From Mycoplasmataceae bacterium (GTDB lineage Bacteria > Bacillota_I > Bacilli_A > Mycoplasmatales > Mycoplasmoidaceae): a stretch of 64,000 nt of DNA. The DNA is taken from NCBI GenBank assembly GCA_031257095.1, contig JAIRPI010000011.1, positions 124,001 through 188,000 of the forward strand, given 5' to 3'. How positions within the stretch are numbered: position 1 is the first letter of the stretch; each line of letters opens with the position of its first letter. Positions 42,157 to 53,910 of the stretch are shown here, in pieces. Below the pieces are notes generated by a model. It ran no database searches. It was not told the origin of the DNA and was given only the letters and a program-made list of their open reading frames with translations. The translations under genes were made by a program, and so were the position numbers.

Positions 42157-43236
42157 TTATAATCATTTCAAATTATAAATAAGTAGTGAACAGATAATTT
42201 GGTAACAAATTATTTTCCACCCATTAAAATTGTTGATTATAACAGTCGTGTTAAATAAAAAGAAACCATTAACTATTTGGATAACTAACCAAACAATTGC
42301 CGCTTGCAAAGGAGCAATCCAAATAATCCAAAACGTTAATAAACATCAAACAAAAATTACCGCAAATAAATAACTAAAAACAAAACCATTAATAACTGCA
42401 AAGATACTAATTTTTCCATTCATCAATATTACATACGGTAAAGTAATTAACACACAACAACTATTAATTAATATTTGCATTATTAATTTATTAACGATGT
42501 TTAAACTAACTAAATAAATAATCACAATTGTGCAAAAATAGCTCATGCAAAAGCCATATGACAAACAGCAACTAGGGCAAACAAGTATCGTAAAAATCCC
42601 AGGAATACAAACACGATCAATATTACTTACTTTTCGTTTATACGAAAAGAGTGTGACAATATGCATTAGTAAGACTCTTAAAATGCTTGTCGCAAAATTT
42701 AATAAATAAGAATAAAAGATAATAACAACTAAATTAATAATGTTGGCAATCTTACGGTGTTTATAAAATATCCAATTAATTAATTTTTTCAAGATAGCAA
42801 TATGAAAACCACTAACAACAATTAAATACACAACCGATAAATCAATCATATGGTTATAGACAGGATAAATGACTGTCGTTTTCACATTAAACAATATCAT
42901 ATTAATAAAAGACGCTGTTCGGATGTCATAACCATTATTAACATAGTTAACAATTGTTTGCCGCAAATTTACATGAATTAACTTTTCAATTCATGTTGAT
43001 AAATGGCTAAACACGCCGTAGGTACCAACAAAATGATAGATTACCAAAACTGCCCCTACCCCTAATAGTCCGCAAGCAATTATTAAATACCATCTTTTGG
43101 GCTTAGTGAGAATAAGATACACTATTGGAATAATTGCTAAAAGCAACGACCAATATGTTAAAAATATATTAACCGTTATAAAAATAACGCAAAAGTAAAA
43201 AAAGGCAAAAAGCCTACATGGTTTATTAGTCTTCAC
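42157..43236 (-). CDS. ComEC/Rec2-type competence membrane protein (core only)
   Basis: A 359-residue polytopic protein with about ten membrane helices. It corresponds to the ComEC channel domain: VVYLIVVSGFHIAILKKL carries the typical SGxH motif, and RVLLMHIVTLFSYKRK fits the next conserved helix pair. The N-terminal OB domain and C-terminal metallo-beta-lactamase of full-length ComEC are absent, as in other mollicutes. It would import single-stranded DNA or nucleotides. The start is GTG at 43236, lying directly at the end of the element shared with the small-protein family. TGA-encoded Trp are frequent. Confidence 0.78.
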
Positions 43237-43275
43237 ATATAGTATTACAAGAAAATTGGGTAAATTATTCTAAAA
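43234..43275 (-). promoter_or_regulatory. comEC upstream element matching the small-family promoter
   Basis: Minus-strand reading: TTTAGAATAATTTACCCAAT then TTTTCTTGTAATACTATATG followed by TG. The core CTTGTAATACTATAT is identical to that upstream of the small-family genes at 26383, 53911, 54384 and 54708. No other gene type in the window has it. Confidence 0.65.
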
Positions 43276-43276
43276 A

Positions 43277-43741
43277 TTATTCAATATTGATAATTTTTAT
43301 GCGGTATGGATCAGCAATATCACGCACTTCTGCTATCTCACCAACCTCTTTGCCGATGATTGCTTTGGCAAGCGGGGAAATATTAGAAATCTTGTTAGCA
43401 TAAGGGTTAGATTCTACTTGTCCAACGATTTCATATTTGTGGGTTTTTTTTGTTGACAAATTCTCAATCGTAACTAAATTGCCAATAGAAACATGTTTTG
43501 TCGAAACTGTCGAGATAATCTCGACATTGTCAAGTTGCTTTTTAATTTCACCAATACGTGCTTCAATTTCAGCTTGTTTTTGCTTAGCTGCATCATAATC
43601 AGCGTTTTCGCTTAAGTCGCCTTGTTCACGCGCCTCTTTTAACTGTTTAATAATCTCTGGACGTCGATTATCAATTAAATCGGTTAGCTCTTGTTGTAGT
43701 TTTTGTTTTCCTTCTTTAGTGAGTTGAATTTTGTCGTTCAT
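43277..43741 (-). CDS. greA: Transcription elongation factor GreA
   Basis: A 154-residue factor that rescues backtracked RNA polymerase. N-terminal coiled coil with LTKEGKQKLQQELTDL and the acidic tip AREQGDLSENADYDAAK; C-terminal FKBP-like domain with IGNLVTIENL and SPLAKAIIGKEVGE. Normal length. TATAAT (43755-43750) is 8 bases upstream of the ATG. Confidence 0.97.
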   Translation of the reverse strand: MNDKIQLTKEGKQKLQQELTDLIDNRRPEIIKQLKEAREQGDLSENADYDAAKQKQAEIEARIGEIKKQLDNVEIISTVSTKHVSIGNLVTIENLSTKKTHKYEIVGQVESNPYANKISNISPLAKAIIGKEVGEIAEVRDIADPYRIKIINIE

Positions 43742-43773
43742 CGTTACTAATTATAACTATAAATTTGAAATGT

Positions 43774-44460
43774 TTACTTTTCAACGGTAGTTATTTCATC
43801 ACTTTGTTTAACCATTTTCTTAATTTCTTCACTACTATCGTTAATATCTTTAGAGTTTTGTGCATATTCAATAGCAACATCACCACCAATTTTCATTTTT
43901 AACATTATTTTGTTAATTGTGAGGTTTGTAATGACAAAAACACCAAAAATTAAAATAATTGTTAAAAACACTCTAATAACTCATAACCAAACTCCTATTT
44001 TTTGGTTAATCGCCCCCGAAAATATTAGCCAAAACATCCCAATTGCGATAGTTAATGTGAATGGAATAACATCGATTTCAATAAATTTAAACCAGCGGCA
44101 AACGATAGGAATAATTATTGATAACCCAACACAAGAAACTGTCGGAATTAATAAATTCTTATTAAATAAAAGTTGTAAATGATTAATAATTTGACAATTT
44201 TTATTTCCTCAATCTGCAAACCAGTCATTTTTATTATCAGCATCAATATACTTACGATAAGTGTTTCAAACCCAATCCTTATTACCATCAGTTAGCTTTC
44301 CGTGTCATAACACCCCGTTAACGGGTACTAGTCATTGATCATGTAACAAATTTCACTCACCGACTAGCATCCAGGTAATAAGTAACCCAATAAAAAGCAC
44401 TAAACAAAAAACTAAGACAATCCAGCGCTTAGTAATTTTTTGTTTAGTACCAATTAGCAT
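43774..44460 (-). CDS. Hypothetical membrane protein
   Basis: A 228-residue protein with one N-terminal membrane helix (IVLVFCLVLFIGLLITW), an extracellular Trp-rich loop of ~70 residues (WLVPVNGVLWHGKLTDGNKDW), three further helices (VSCVGLSIIIPIVCRW, VIPFTLTIAIGMFWLIF, RVFLTIILIFGVFVIT) and a charged cytoplasmic tail. Eight or more Trp are TGA-encoded. The ATG lies exactly 6 bases after TATAAT (44472-44467). I do not recognise the family; similar proteins are annotated only as hypothetical in mollicutes. Confidence 0.72.
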
Positions 44461-44545
44461 ATTTACATTATATGAATATTGAATAGTGTAAAGTATTCAT
44501 AACTTTTTTTTAAATATTTTGTAAAAAATATATACTTTTAATATT

Positions 44546-45175
44546 ATGAACATTCAAACGTGATTTAGTAAATTAATTGGTTTACTAGAAAAAAACGAAA
44601 CAATCATTAACGAACTTGACACGTTTATCGGTGACGGTGACCATGGTTCAAACATTGTTCGCGGATTTAAAGCTTGTTTAAAAGATTCAAACTTTTTAAC
44701 TTGTAACTCTTTTCAAGAAGGTCTAGTAATTATCTCTAATCACTTAATGAACGATGTTGGCGGATCAAGCGGTCCATTGTATGGAATTGGTTTTTTAGCA
44801 ATTGCGGAAACTATTAAAGGAAAAGCAAACATTACTAACGCCGATTTATCAGCTGCTTTCCAATCAGCATTTGACCGAGTTTCTGAACTTGGTGGTACAA
44901 AGCTAAACGAAAAGACAGTAATTGACCCGCTCCATGCATGTATCGCTGCTTTTAAAAATAGTTCGGCAAAAGAATTAGACTTTGTTGGCGCAGCCAAAGC
45001 TGCTTACAAAGTTTGTGTTGATGAAATGCCATTAGCGGCAACTAAAGGACGTGCTTCTTATTTAGGTGAACGTTCAAAGGATCACATGGACCCAGGAATG
45101 TATTCATTTTATGTCATCATGTGTTCATTAGCTGACATTAACCCAGAACCAGCCGTGGTTGTAAAAAAAAAATAA
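44546..45175 (+). CDS. dhaL: Dihydroxyacetone kinase subunit DhaL
   Basis: A 209-residue ADP-binding subunit of the PTS-dependent dihydroxyacetone kinase. Motifs: DTFIGDGDHGSNIVRGF (metal-binding Asp cluster), MNDVGGSSGPLYGIGF, KTVIDPLHACIAAF, and ATKGRASYLGERSKDHMDPG. Together with DhaK (not in the window) it phosphorylates dihydroxyacetone. The gene ends in GTA followed by ten A and a TAA stop; the DhaM-like frame continues right after in another phase. TATACT lies 9 bases upstream of the ATG. Confidence 0.94.
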
Positions 45176-45597
45176 TACTTGCACAAACGGAAGCCGATAA
45201 ATACGAGAATGTTAGCATTTTATTAGTCTCACATTCTTACTTATTGGCTAAAGCCACTTATGATTTTATTAGTGAGATGAAAAGTGGCAACTTTGGTTTA
45301 GAGATTGTTGCTGGATTAGATGGGGGTGAAAGACTAGGAACAAGCGTTAAAGAAATTCACGACGCGATGATTAAACTAACCCAATTCTCAGAATTAGTGG
45401 TTATTTATGATTTAGGTTCATCAAAATTAAATAGTCACGAAGCTTTTAATTTATTAGACAAAGAACAACAAAAGAAAGTACAATTTATTTCTTGTGCTTT
45501 TGTTGAAGGCGCATTAACGGCGGTAGTTTCTAATAGTGGTAAGTCTGCCGAAGATTTAAAAAATCTTGTTGAATCGCAAGCAAAAATAGAAAAATAA
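45172..45597 (+). CDS. dhaM: Dihydroxyacetone kinase phosphotransfer subunit DhaM (no normal start codon)
   Basis: An EIIA-like domain of ~140 residues: VSILLVSHSYLLAKATYDF with the phospho-acceptor His, IVAGLDGGERLGTSVKEI, and SCAFVEGALTAVV. DhaM passes phosphate from HPr to DhaL-bound ADP. The frame has no ATG, GTG or TTG before the conserved core; upstream it runs back only through ATA ATA CTT to the A10 run ending dhaL. One extra A (11) or two fewer (8) would fuse DhaL and DhaM in frame. Transcriptional slippage, an ATA start, or a sequencing indel are the options. The coordinates give the open part. Confidence 0.75.
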   Translation: MILAQTEADKYENVSILLVSHSYLLAKATYDFISEMKSGNFGLEIVAGLDGGERLGTSVKEIHDAMIKLTQFSELVVIYDLGSSKLNSHEAFNLLDKEQQKKVQFISCAFVEGALTAVVSNSGKSAEDLKNLVESQAKIEK

Positions 45598-45610
45598 AAA
45601 ACTAATTAAA

Positions 45611-47822
<2,212 letters not shown>

Positions 47823-47824
47823 TT

Positions 47825-48754
47825 TTATTTATTATTAATTTGCTTTTCTAACCAGATAAGGTCGGCTTTAGTTAGGGGTGGTGATATACCTGTACAAATA
47901 TATTTTTCATATCATTGTTTACAATAAGCAACTTTTGTTTCAATATCAACCATTTGGTTAATTTGGAAAATTAATGTGTTATTACTGTTTGGCGTGAAAT
48001 TTAAAATTTTCCCATCTCATTCATCTAAACCGTAAATACCAACAATCATTTTTCCTGTTTGTTTTCTTTCTATCCAAAGATACAAACAAACTTGTCAAAT
48101 ATATTTGTGCATTAGCACCGAAGAATATTTTTCAGAAAAATATAGTGCTTTATTTTTTCCAGCATTATCGCCCGTAGTTCAAGTTTCTAACCATTTACTT
48201 GCTTTATTAAGTGTCGGATCTAAAGTAAATGGCATATTGTGACGATAATTTAACATTCAGTCGCCATCATTGTTAAAATATCCAGACAACTTAGTTTTGC
48301 AAACGGATTTTATTTCATAAATTTGCTCGTTTTTATATGCATCTACTCTGCCTCAGAAACAATCACGGAACACTCATTTTTCTGGAGTAGCTGTTCGTAA
48401 ATCCGGTAATTGTTCGCGAAGAATCCTTTCAATATCTTTTCCACGATCAATATAAAAAGTATCGGTGACGATATCCTCGCAGATTTTTAATTTTTTTAAT
48501 CAAATCATAAATGGCGTTTCTGGTGGATATTCATTTGCGCTTTCAATCGCTTGTCGGTCTTGTTCAGTTAAACAAATAGGATAAAAATCATTAGCACTAA
48601 TCCGAATTTCCTTTTGATTAATTGTTGCTAGCCCTTTTGGGCTTTTACCAACATAACCATTGTTAGCGATTCTAATAGACCGGTCAGCGAACACCTTAAT
48701 CCGCCCAATTTCATCATGGACTAATAAATCTTTATTAATGAACTTGAGCGCCAT
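47825..48754 (-). CDS. Putative PD-(D/E)XK (YqaJ-like) nuclease
   Basis: A 309-residue protein. The core FWGRVDAYKNEQIYEIKSV has the D-(X)n-ExK arrangement of PD-(D/E)XK nucleases and resembles YqaJ-type exonucleases used with phage recombinases; a preceding Glu/Arg helix (ERILREQLPDLRT) fits the fold. C-terminal half is Trp-rich through TGA codons (WQVCLYLWIERKQ). I recall similar mollicute proteins annotated as MAGa7180-family putative nucleases but cannot check. It is divergent from another nuclease gene, their start codons 22 bases apart. Confidence 0.7.
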
Positions 48755-48756
48755 GG

Positions 48757-48766
48757 TATAATTATA
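48757..48766. promoter_or_regulatory. Interlocked divergent -10 boxes (TATAATTATA) of the nuclease pair
   Basis: The plus-strand TATAAT (48757-48762) and minus-strand TATAAT (48766-48761) overlap by two bases. The minus-strand ATG at 48754 is exactly 6 bases away (leaderless); the plus-strand ATG at 48777 is 14 bases away, with AAGGG in between. Confidence 0.7.
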
Positions 48767-48776
48767 AGGGTATTTA

Positions 48777-50750
48777 ATGGCATCAATTGAAATAAAAAAA
48801 CCACAGTATATTAGGAAATATGATTTTATTCGTTATTTCACGCGCAATAAAGATGAATGGTTTTGACCAACAAAAAAAATAGTTGAATATATTGATAACA
48901 AAGCTAAACAAATAACTGAACCAGAAGATGATGAAGATGAAAATAATGAAAACGAATTTGATAGTTATGAATATAAAAAAGAAAACGAAGATATGGATAA
49001 AGATGATCCAAAAATTTTTGAAGGAAACATCATTGATCGTCAATCAAAAGAATTTATTAAATTACAATTTAAAGATTGCAAAACAATTTATGACTTTGAC
49101 CAATTGCACCTATCAAACGATGATGCCTTTGCCAAAACCAAAGAACTATTAGTTAGTGATGATAATTTTATTTTATTTCAACCAACTTTTATTTATAAAA
49201 ATAAAGCCATTGCCAAGCCAGACGCATTTATAAAACAAAACGGCAAATACATTTTAATTGAAACTAAAGGTACGACAACTACTAAACTAGCCCATCTAAT
49301 TGACTTAACTTTCCAGCACATCGTGATTAATGATTATTTAACACAAATCAATGTTAGTATTGACAAATACTATTTATGCTTAATTGATTATCGGTTTGGT
49401 GCTAAAAACGAACTAGGTTTTTGTTTAAGTGAATTTGCTTCAATAGTTAAAGGAGGATGAGGATCAAAACCGGCCTTTGGTGATAAATACTCGGCCGATT
49501 GAATTGAGCAAAGAAAGATTAACAAAACCGCAAAATGTATGGATATTCCATATCTTGATGTAATTTGCAAATATTCTAGCTATGTTCCAGAATCTTACCC
49601 ATGCACCAAAAAGGGTAAGCCTAATGCTAAATGGAAAAGGTTTATTGAAAATTATAAACAACTAAGAGATGAAGATAAATTTGATGACATCATCGATGAA
49701 TTAAGCAACCACCAAATAGTAAATAACCCGTCACTTGTTCCAACAAGCAATTACAAGTGTTGATTCAAAGACAGCGAATACTGATTAAACGTTAGAGAAT
49801 ATTATATAAGCGACACTAAGAACGACAATCACCAACTTTTTTCTTATAGCGGGAAACTGACACCATTTAAAGATGTTTATGAAAAATTTTATCTAAAACA
49901 TAAAACTCCACAAGAGCTTTTTATATCTTTAAAAGATTTAGATAAAAAAGCTGGACAAAATTATTACTGACGAGTTGTTAATAATCAAATTGTGAACGAA
50001 GACACAAAAACATCATTTAATAAATTAAAACATAAAAAAGTTTATTTTGATTTTGAATCAATTAATCTCGCAACAAGGGTTGTTGATAACACTTTGCCCT
50101 TTATGCAATGTGTTAATCAAGTTTCAATTATTATTGACAACGGCAGCGGTGTAACCAAACACACACCGTGCAACAATTTATTGTTTGATCCATTAGAAAT
50201 GGATACAGAAAAATATAAACAAATTGTTGATGCAATATTGCCTAATAAAGATAATTTAGAAATATGTACTAAATATTCATATGTTGTTTTCAACAAATCG
50301 TTTGAAAAAACAAGATTAGAAGAAATGAATTGATTGATAGATGATGAAGAATATTCAAAAAAGATAGAAGTGATCATTGGCAACTTATTTGATCTTGCTG
50401 AATTATTCATTATTCAAAAGTCAAGTGATAATGATGAGCAAACAAAGAGTTTTGTTTGTTTACCTGAGTTAAAAGGTTTTTATTCCATAAAAAAAATACT
50501 ACCGATTGTTAAGTCTAAATTATTTAGTGCATATAATGATATTGGTTGTGTTGACTATAAAACAGATTTAGCCGTTCACAACGGTAGCGAAGCCCAGACA
50601 TTAGCAACCAAAAGATTTTTTAAAATTATTAGCAATAAAGAATGAGCGAATATTGCTAACGGCTTAAAAAAATATTGTGAAAACGATGTTCGGGCAATGG
50701 TGGCTGTCGAATATTTTGTTAAACAATTATTAAAAACAAAAACTATTTAA
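48777..50750 (+). CDS. DUF2779-type protein: PD-(D/E)XK nuclease plus DEDD exonuclease-like domain
   Basis: A 657-residue protein. The N-terminal part has an acidic low-complexity insert (residues ~48-75, EPEDDEDENNENEFD) and then a nuclease-like core IAKPDAFIKQNGKYILIETK (D~149, ExK~160). The C-terminal part starts with KKVYFDFESINLA (~residue 420), a DEDD/RNase H-fold signature, and closes with KKYCENDVRAMVAVEYF, whose Asp fits the last exonuclease motif. This combination is what mollicute DUF2779 proteins look like. Function is unknown; both halves point to nucleic-acid cleavage. It is convergent with rpsD (8-base overlap). Confidence 0.8.
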
Positions 50751-51357
50751 CCAAACGGTTAAACCACTCAACAACGTATGTTTCATTAATTTCACGGTTT
50801 AGTTCATCACGTTTTGGTAAACGAACATATTTACCAGATAAGTTATCACCTTTAGCGATTTCAACAAATTCTGGCGTTGCCGGTTTACCTTCTTTTTTAA
50901 CAAGTGCTAGATTACGTGATTTTTCTTTTACAGATATCTTATCACCAACTTTGACAACAAATGAGGCAATGTCATTTTTCTTGTCATTGACAAGAATATG
51001 GCCGTGGGTTACTAATTGTCGAGCTGATCGTCTTGTTGGGGCAAAACCCATACGGTAAACTAAATTATCTAGTCTTGACTCAAGAAGAAGTAAAAGATTC
51101 AAAGCATTTGAACCTTCCATTTTCTTTGCCATAGTAAAGATGCGACGGAATTGACGATCTTTCACGCCGTACATATATGCTAACTTTTGTTTTTCTTTTA
51201 ATTGTTCTCCATAACCAGACAATTTCTTTCTAGCTTGGCCATGTTGGCCTGGAGCATAATTACGTTTTTTTCCTTTGGAAAATTCTTTATTTGTTTCAAG
51301 AATAGAAAAACCTAATCTTCTTGAAATGCGATTAACGCTACCTGTGTATCTTGACAT
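50743..51357 (-). CDS. rpsD: Ribosomal protein S4
   Basis: A 204-residue 30S assembly protein. Recognised from RYTGSVNRISRRLGFSILE, KRNYAPGQHGQARKKLSGYG, the S4 RNA-binding domain LLLLESRLDNLVYRMGFAPT with RRSARQLVTHGHILVNDK, and the C-terminal YVVEWFNRLVK. Normal length and no TGA interruption. No Shine-Dalgarno is apparent before the ATG at 51357. Confidence 0.97.
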   Translation of the reverse strand: MSRYTGSVNRISRRLGFSILETNKEFSKGKKRNYAPGQHGQARKKLSGYGEQLKEKQKLAYMYGVKDRQFRRIFTMAKKMEGSNALNLLLLLESRLDNLVYRMGFAPTRRSARQLVTHGHILVNDKKNDIASFVVKVGDKISVKEKSRNLALVKKEGKPATPEFVEIAKGDNLSGKYVRLPKRDELNREINETYVVEWFNRLVK

Positions 51358-51392
51358 ATTCTTACTTGCACAAAAGTAATAATCCTTAGTTC

Positions 51393-51488
51393 TTATTTGG
51401 TACTAATTGTTTCGGCAAAATCAGCATTGCCTATTTCAAACACTTCTGCTACCAAATATTGAGATGCTAATATTATCTCGCTGATGTG
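51393..51488 (-). pseudogene. Possible gene remnant upstream of rpsD
   Basis: A ~31-codon frame with non-random, protein-like sequence (SEIILASQYLVAEVFEI, then NADFAETISTK and TAA) without a usual start codon; TAG lies immediately before it. It looks like the C-terminal end of a lost gene. The residual 51490-51578 is AT-rich and shows nothing I can name. Confidence 0.35.
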
Positions 51489-51578
51489 CTAAGGTATTAT
51501 ATATAAATGTTGGTGATTGGGTAATTATTAGTTAAATTAAGCAAAAGATTGTGGAGGGTGTTCTGTACAAATTTTACA

Positions 51579-51695
51579 TATAATTTAAAACGAGATGACA
51601 AAGATAGGTCACACACACACACCTATCATCTTTAACTAATCATTATCTAATTTTGGAGGGATATGCACCAAACTAACGGATTGGTGCTTTTTTGT
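51579..51695 (+). ncRNA. Short leader RNA / attenuator before the restriction-modification operon
   Basis: TATAAT at 51579-51584 should start a transcript near 51591. The RNA then has a hairpin GATAGGT/ACCTATC (51603-51609, 51621-51627) with a CA-repeat loop, a purine patch GGAGGG (51655-51660), and an intrinsic terminator (51665-51687 plus T-run) ending only 5 bases before the methyltransferase ATG. TTTGG (51652-51656) can pair with CCAAA (51668-51672), which would break the terminator stem. A short reading frame (ATG 51663, 15 codons, stop 51710) overlaps the methyltransferase start. These features suggest attenuation control; a free-standing small RNA is the alternative. Confidence 0.55.
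51665..51694 (+). terminator. Intrinsic terminator before the methyltransferase gene
   Basis: GCACCAA (51665-51671) pairs perfectly with TTGGTGC (51681-51687), loop of 9, followed by TTTTTTGTT. Confidence 0.85.
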
Positions 51696-51699
51696 TATT

Positions 51700-52311
51700 A
51701 TGGTGATTAAAAAATATAGGAACAATAATCGTTCTGTTAACACCAATAAGAATAACAAAACCTTCATTAACATGAATCGCGAAAATAACGAGTGTTACAC
51801 TCGTAAAATCGAAAGCGATAAGTTAATTAAATATCTAAAAACACATAAAATTATTTCTACGAAAGCAAAGATTTGACTTCCATTTAACGACTTTAAGAGC
51901 AACATATATTTGTCGCTAAAGGAAGTAGGATTTAATAATCTTATTGCGACAAGTGGTGATTTCTATAACACCAAAGTTAAGTTTGATATCATTATCTCAA
52001 ACCCTCCGTTTTCAAAAAGATCTAAACTATTTTTGCGATTAATGGAAATCAACAAACCGTTCATTTTGTTACAACCAATAATGTTCTTTAATAACGGAAC
52101 ATGCATAAAAATTCTAACAAAAAACGGAGCAAAATTTGGAGCATTATGCCCGCAGGGCAGAATGACATTTGAGAGAAACTTTGGTTTCCTTTGTCCAAAA
52201 AATAATATGGGATTTATCGTAAATGGAGTGGAGAAAGAAAAAACAACGTCATTTTATTCTTTTTGGCTATGTTTCAAAACTAAAATTACAGGATTTACAG
52301 ATTTGGAATAA
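51700..52311 (+). CDS. Small N6-adenine-type DNA methyltransferase-like protein
   Basis: A 203-residue protein with the amino-methyltransferase catalytic motif in FDIIISNPPFSKRSKLFLR (NPPF at residues 101-104), followed by LLQPIMFFNNGTCI and an FWLCFKTKI C-terminus. The basic Asn/Lys-rich N-terminus (KKYRNNNRSVNTNKNNK) is odd, and a clear SAM-binding motif I is missing or replaced by KIWLPFNDFKSN, as in small phage-type adenine methylases. Its stop overlaps the start of the restriction-enzyme-like gene (TAATG), which suggests a two-gene restriction-modification operon. Confidence 0.72.
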
Positions 52312-53741
52312 TGAAAACACAAGGATTTAATAAATTTGGGGACACAACATTTAGGGTAGCAAACCAAATCTCTGCCTATATTTCATTTTCTAATTGGTTA
52401 ATAGAAAATTATGATAGTGACGAGTTTAGGAATAACCAGGATCATTGTTTTAAACAATGATGTAATGAGGAAGGAATTTACCATTATCCAGCAAAAGAAA
52501 AATTTAATAGATATAAAATGGTTCTACATCAAGCCGTTAATGTCTATAGAATCATTGCTTTTAATGAAAAAGGACGACCATATTTAACATTTGATAATAA
52601 TAATCTAATTAATTCTTTATTTAATAACATTGTTGCAGGAAGCGATGAAACTCATATAGCATTTAAGAAAATGATAAAGTTTATGTGTGATAACCGAAAT
52701 TGCAACGATGCAATGCGTCTATCAAAAGCTTTTTTTGTGTGTGAGAAGGAAGATGATTTTGAAGATTTATATTATTCTGACATCCTCAATCTAATAGCTA
52801 GTCGCTTTACACAAACCTTTGACGGTAAATTTCGTTTTAGAAAGCCTAATCCATTAAGAGACAAAACATTAGAGAAAATTATTGAATATAAACGAATGGG
52901 GAGTTTTGATCTTAGTTTCTCTGATTTAGAACAAAAATTTATAAAAAAGGCTTTCTCCGATAAGCAAAAATTAATCAATGCTCGTGATTTAGAAACTTTT
53001 CTAAAAGAACACACATTAGAACAAATATTACATAAATTATTCTATGTAAAATATAAAAACTTGTTGGAAGGAGATTATTTAGATCTTTTTAATAGGTTTA
53101 TGTGAGGTCTAAAATTAGCTGATAGTAGTTCAAAGCGAACAACAAAATATAACAATGATAAAATAGAGCATTCTGATAACTCATATATAATTAATATTCA
53201 AAAGGATATTTCTAATTTCCCTTACTCAGTTAACGAAGTTAACAATTACTTAAAAGAAATTCAAAATAATGTTTGAAATTGGAAAGATAAGAATAGCAAT
53301 TTATCTTCTAAAACAAACTCAACACTAGCGGAGTATTTCGTTAATTTAAAATTTTGTTACTTGTTGAACATATCTCCGCTCGATTTCCGAAAGTTTGTCA
53401 ACACAAAAGTTTCGGACGAGCTACAACCAGTTTTTACCGCTAGTGGTGGTGAGTCGGACATGCTTTATAAGATAAACAATACTATAATTTCCATTGAGAC
53501 AACTATATTGAAAACCCCTAGGGCAATAATTAATAACGAACGATACCCATGTATAAGATTACACATTCCAATCGATGAAAAAACTAATAAAATAATTTTA
53601 AACTTTATTAATTTCTTAGGAAATGACAATGAAATTAGAAGAATGTTTGACCACGATTGAGAATTGCAATTTCCGAATTTCAACAATAAGTTTTTAAACA
53701 TTGCTAATTTTTTAGAATTAGCCGAAAGAAACAAAATATAG
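52311..53741 (+). CDS. Putative type II restriction endonuclease (AlwI-like)
   Basis: A 476-residue protein coupled to the methyltransferase by a TAATG overlap. The start (FGDTTFRVANQISAYISF) is an N-terminal helical region; the middle is helical and charged; the C-terminal part holds a probable catalytic core ASGGESDMLYKINN followed by ISIETTIL (Asp ~383, Glu ~395), matching the P/G-D...ExT pattern I associate with AlwI-family enzymes. AlwI cuts near GGATC, but specificity here is unknown. TGA-encoded Trp residues show it is decoded in a mollicute. It would cut DNA unless protected by its partner. Confidence 0.68.
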
Positions 53742-53786
53742 AACTTAACAAATGCTTATACATCACAAAATAACAAAACAACACAA

Positions 53787-53816
53787 GACATTCTTAAACG
53801 TAATAATTTGAGATAG
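53787..53816 (+). pseudogene. Orphan C-terminal tail of the small-protein family (1)
   Basis: DILKRNNLR plus TAG, nearly identical in DNA to the ends of the genes at 54384 and 54708, but with no N-terminal module before it. It is in frame with the restriction enzyme gene, 45 bases beyond its stop. Confidence 0.6.
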
Positions 53817-53840
53817 ATTTTATATAAAACTATAGCTTTT

Positions 53841-53881
53841 TTGAGAAAAATGGTCAAAAATCTTGTAATACTATATATGAG
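53841..53881 (+). promoter_or_regulatory. Conserved upstream element before the tandem small-family cluster
   Basis: TTGAGAAAAATGGTCAAAAA, then TCTTGTAATACTATATATGA. Close copies occur at 54314-54353 and 54638-54678, before the next two genes. A short in-frame ATG (53877) opens a 13-residue leader frame whose TAG overlaps the ATGGCTAG start of the family gene. Confidence 0.65.
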
Positions 53882-53910
53882 AACAATAGTAAAATGAAGG
53901 AGCCAGACAA

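Noticed and set aside
45168..45175. dhaL/dhaM break considered only as an assembly error
   Set aside because: It may be one, but homopolymer slippage would also explain it, so it is kept as a finding with resequencing as the test.
51579..51695. Leader before the R-M operon considered as SRP RNA or another known small RNA
   Set aside because: I could not match the SRP Alu or GNAR-loop motif or any known RNA consensus; terminator placement next to a start codon suits a leader better.
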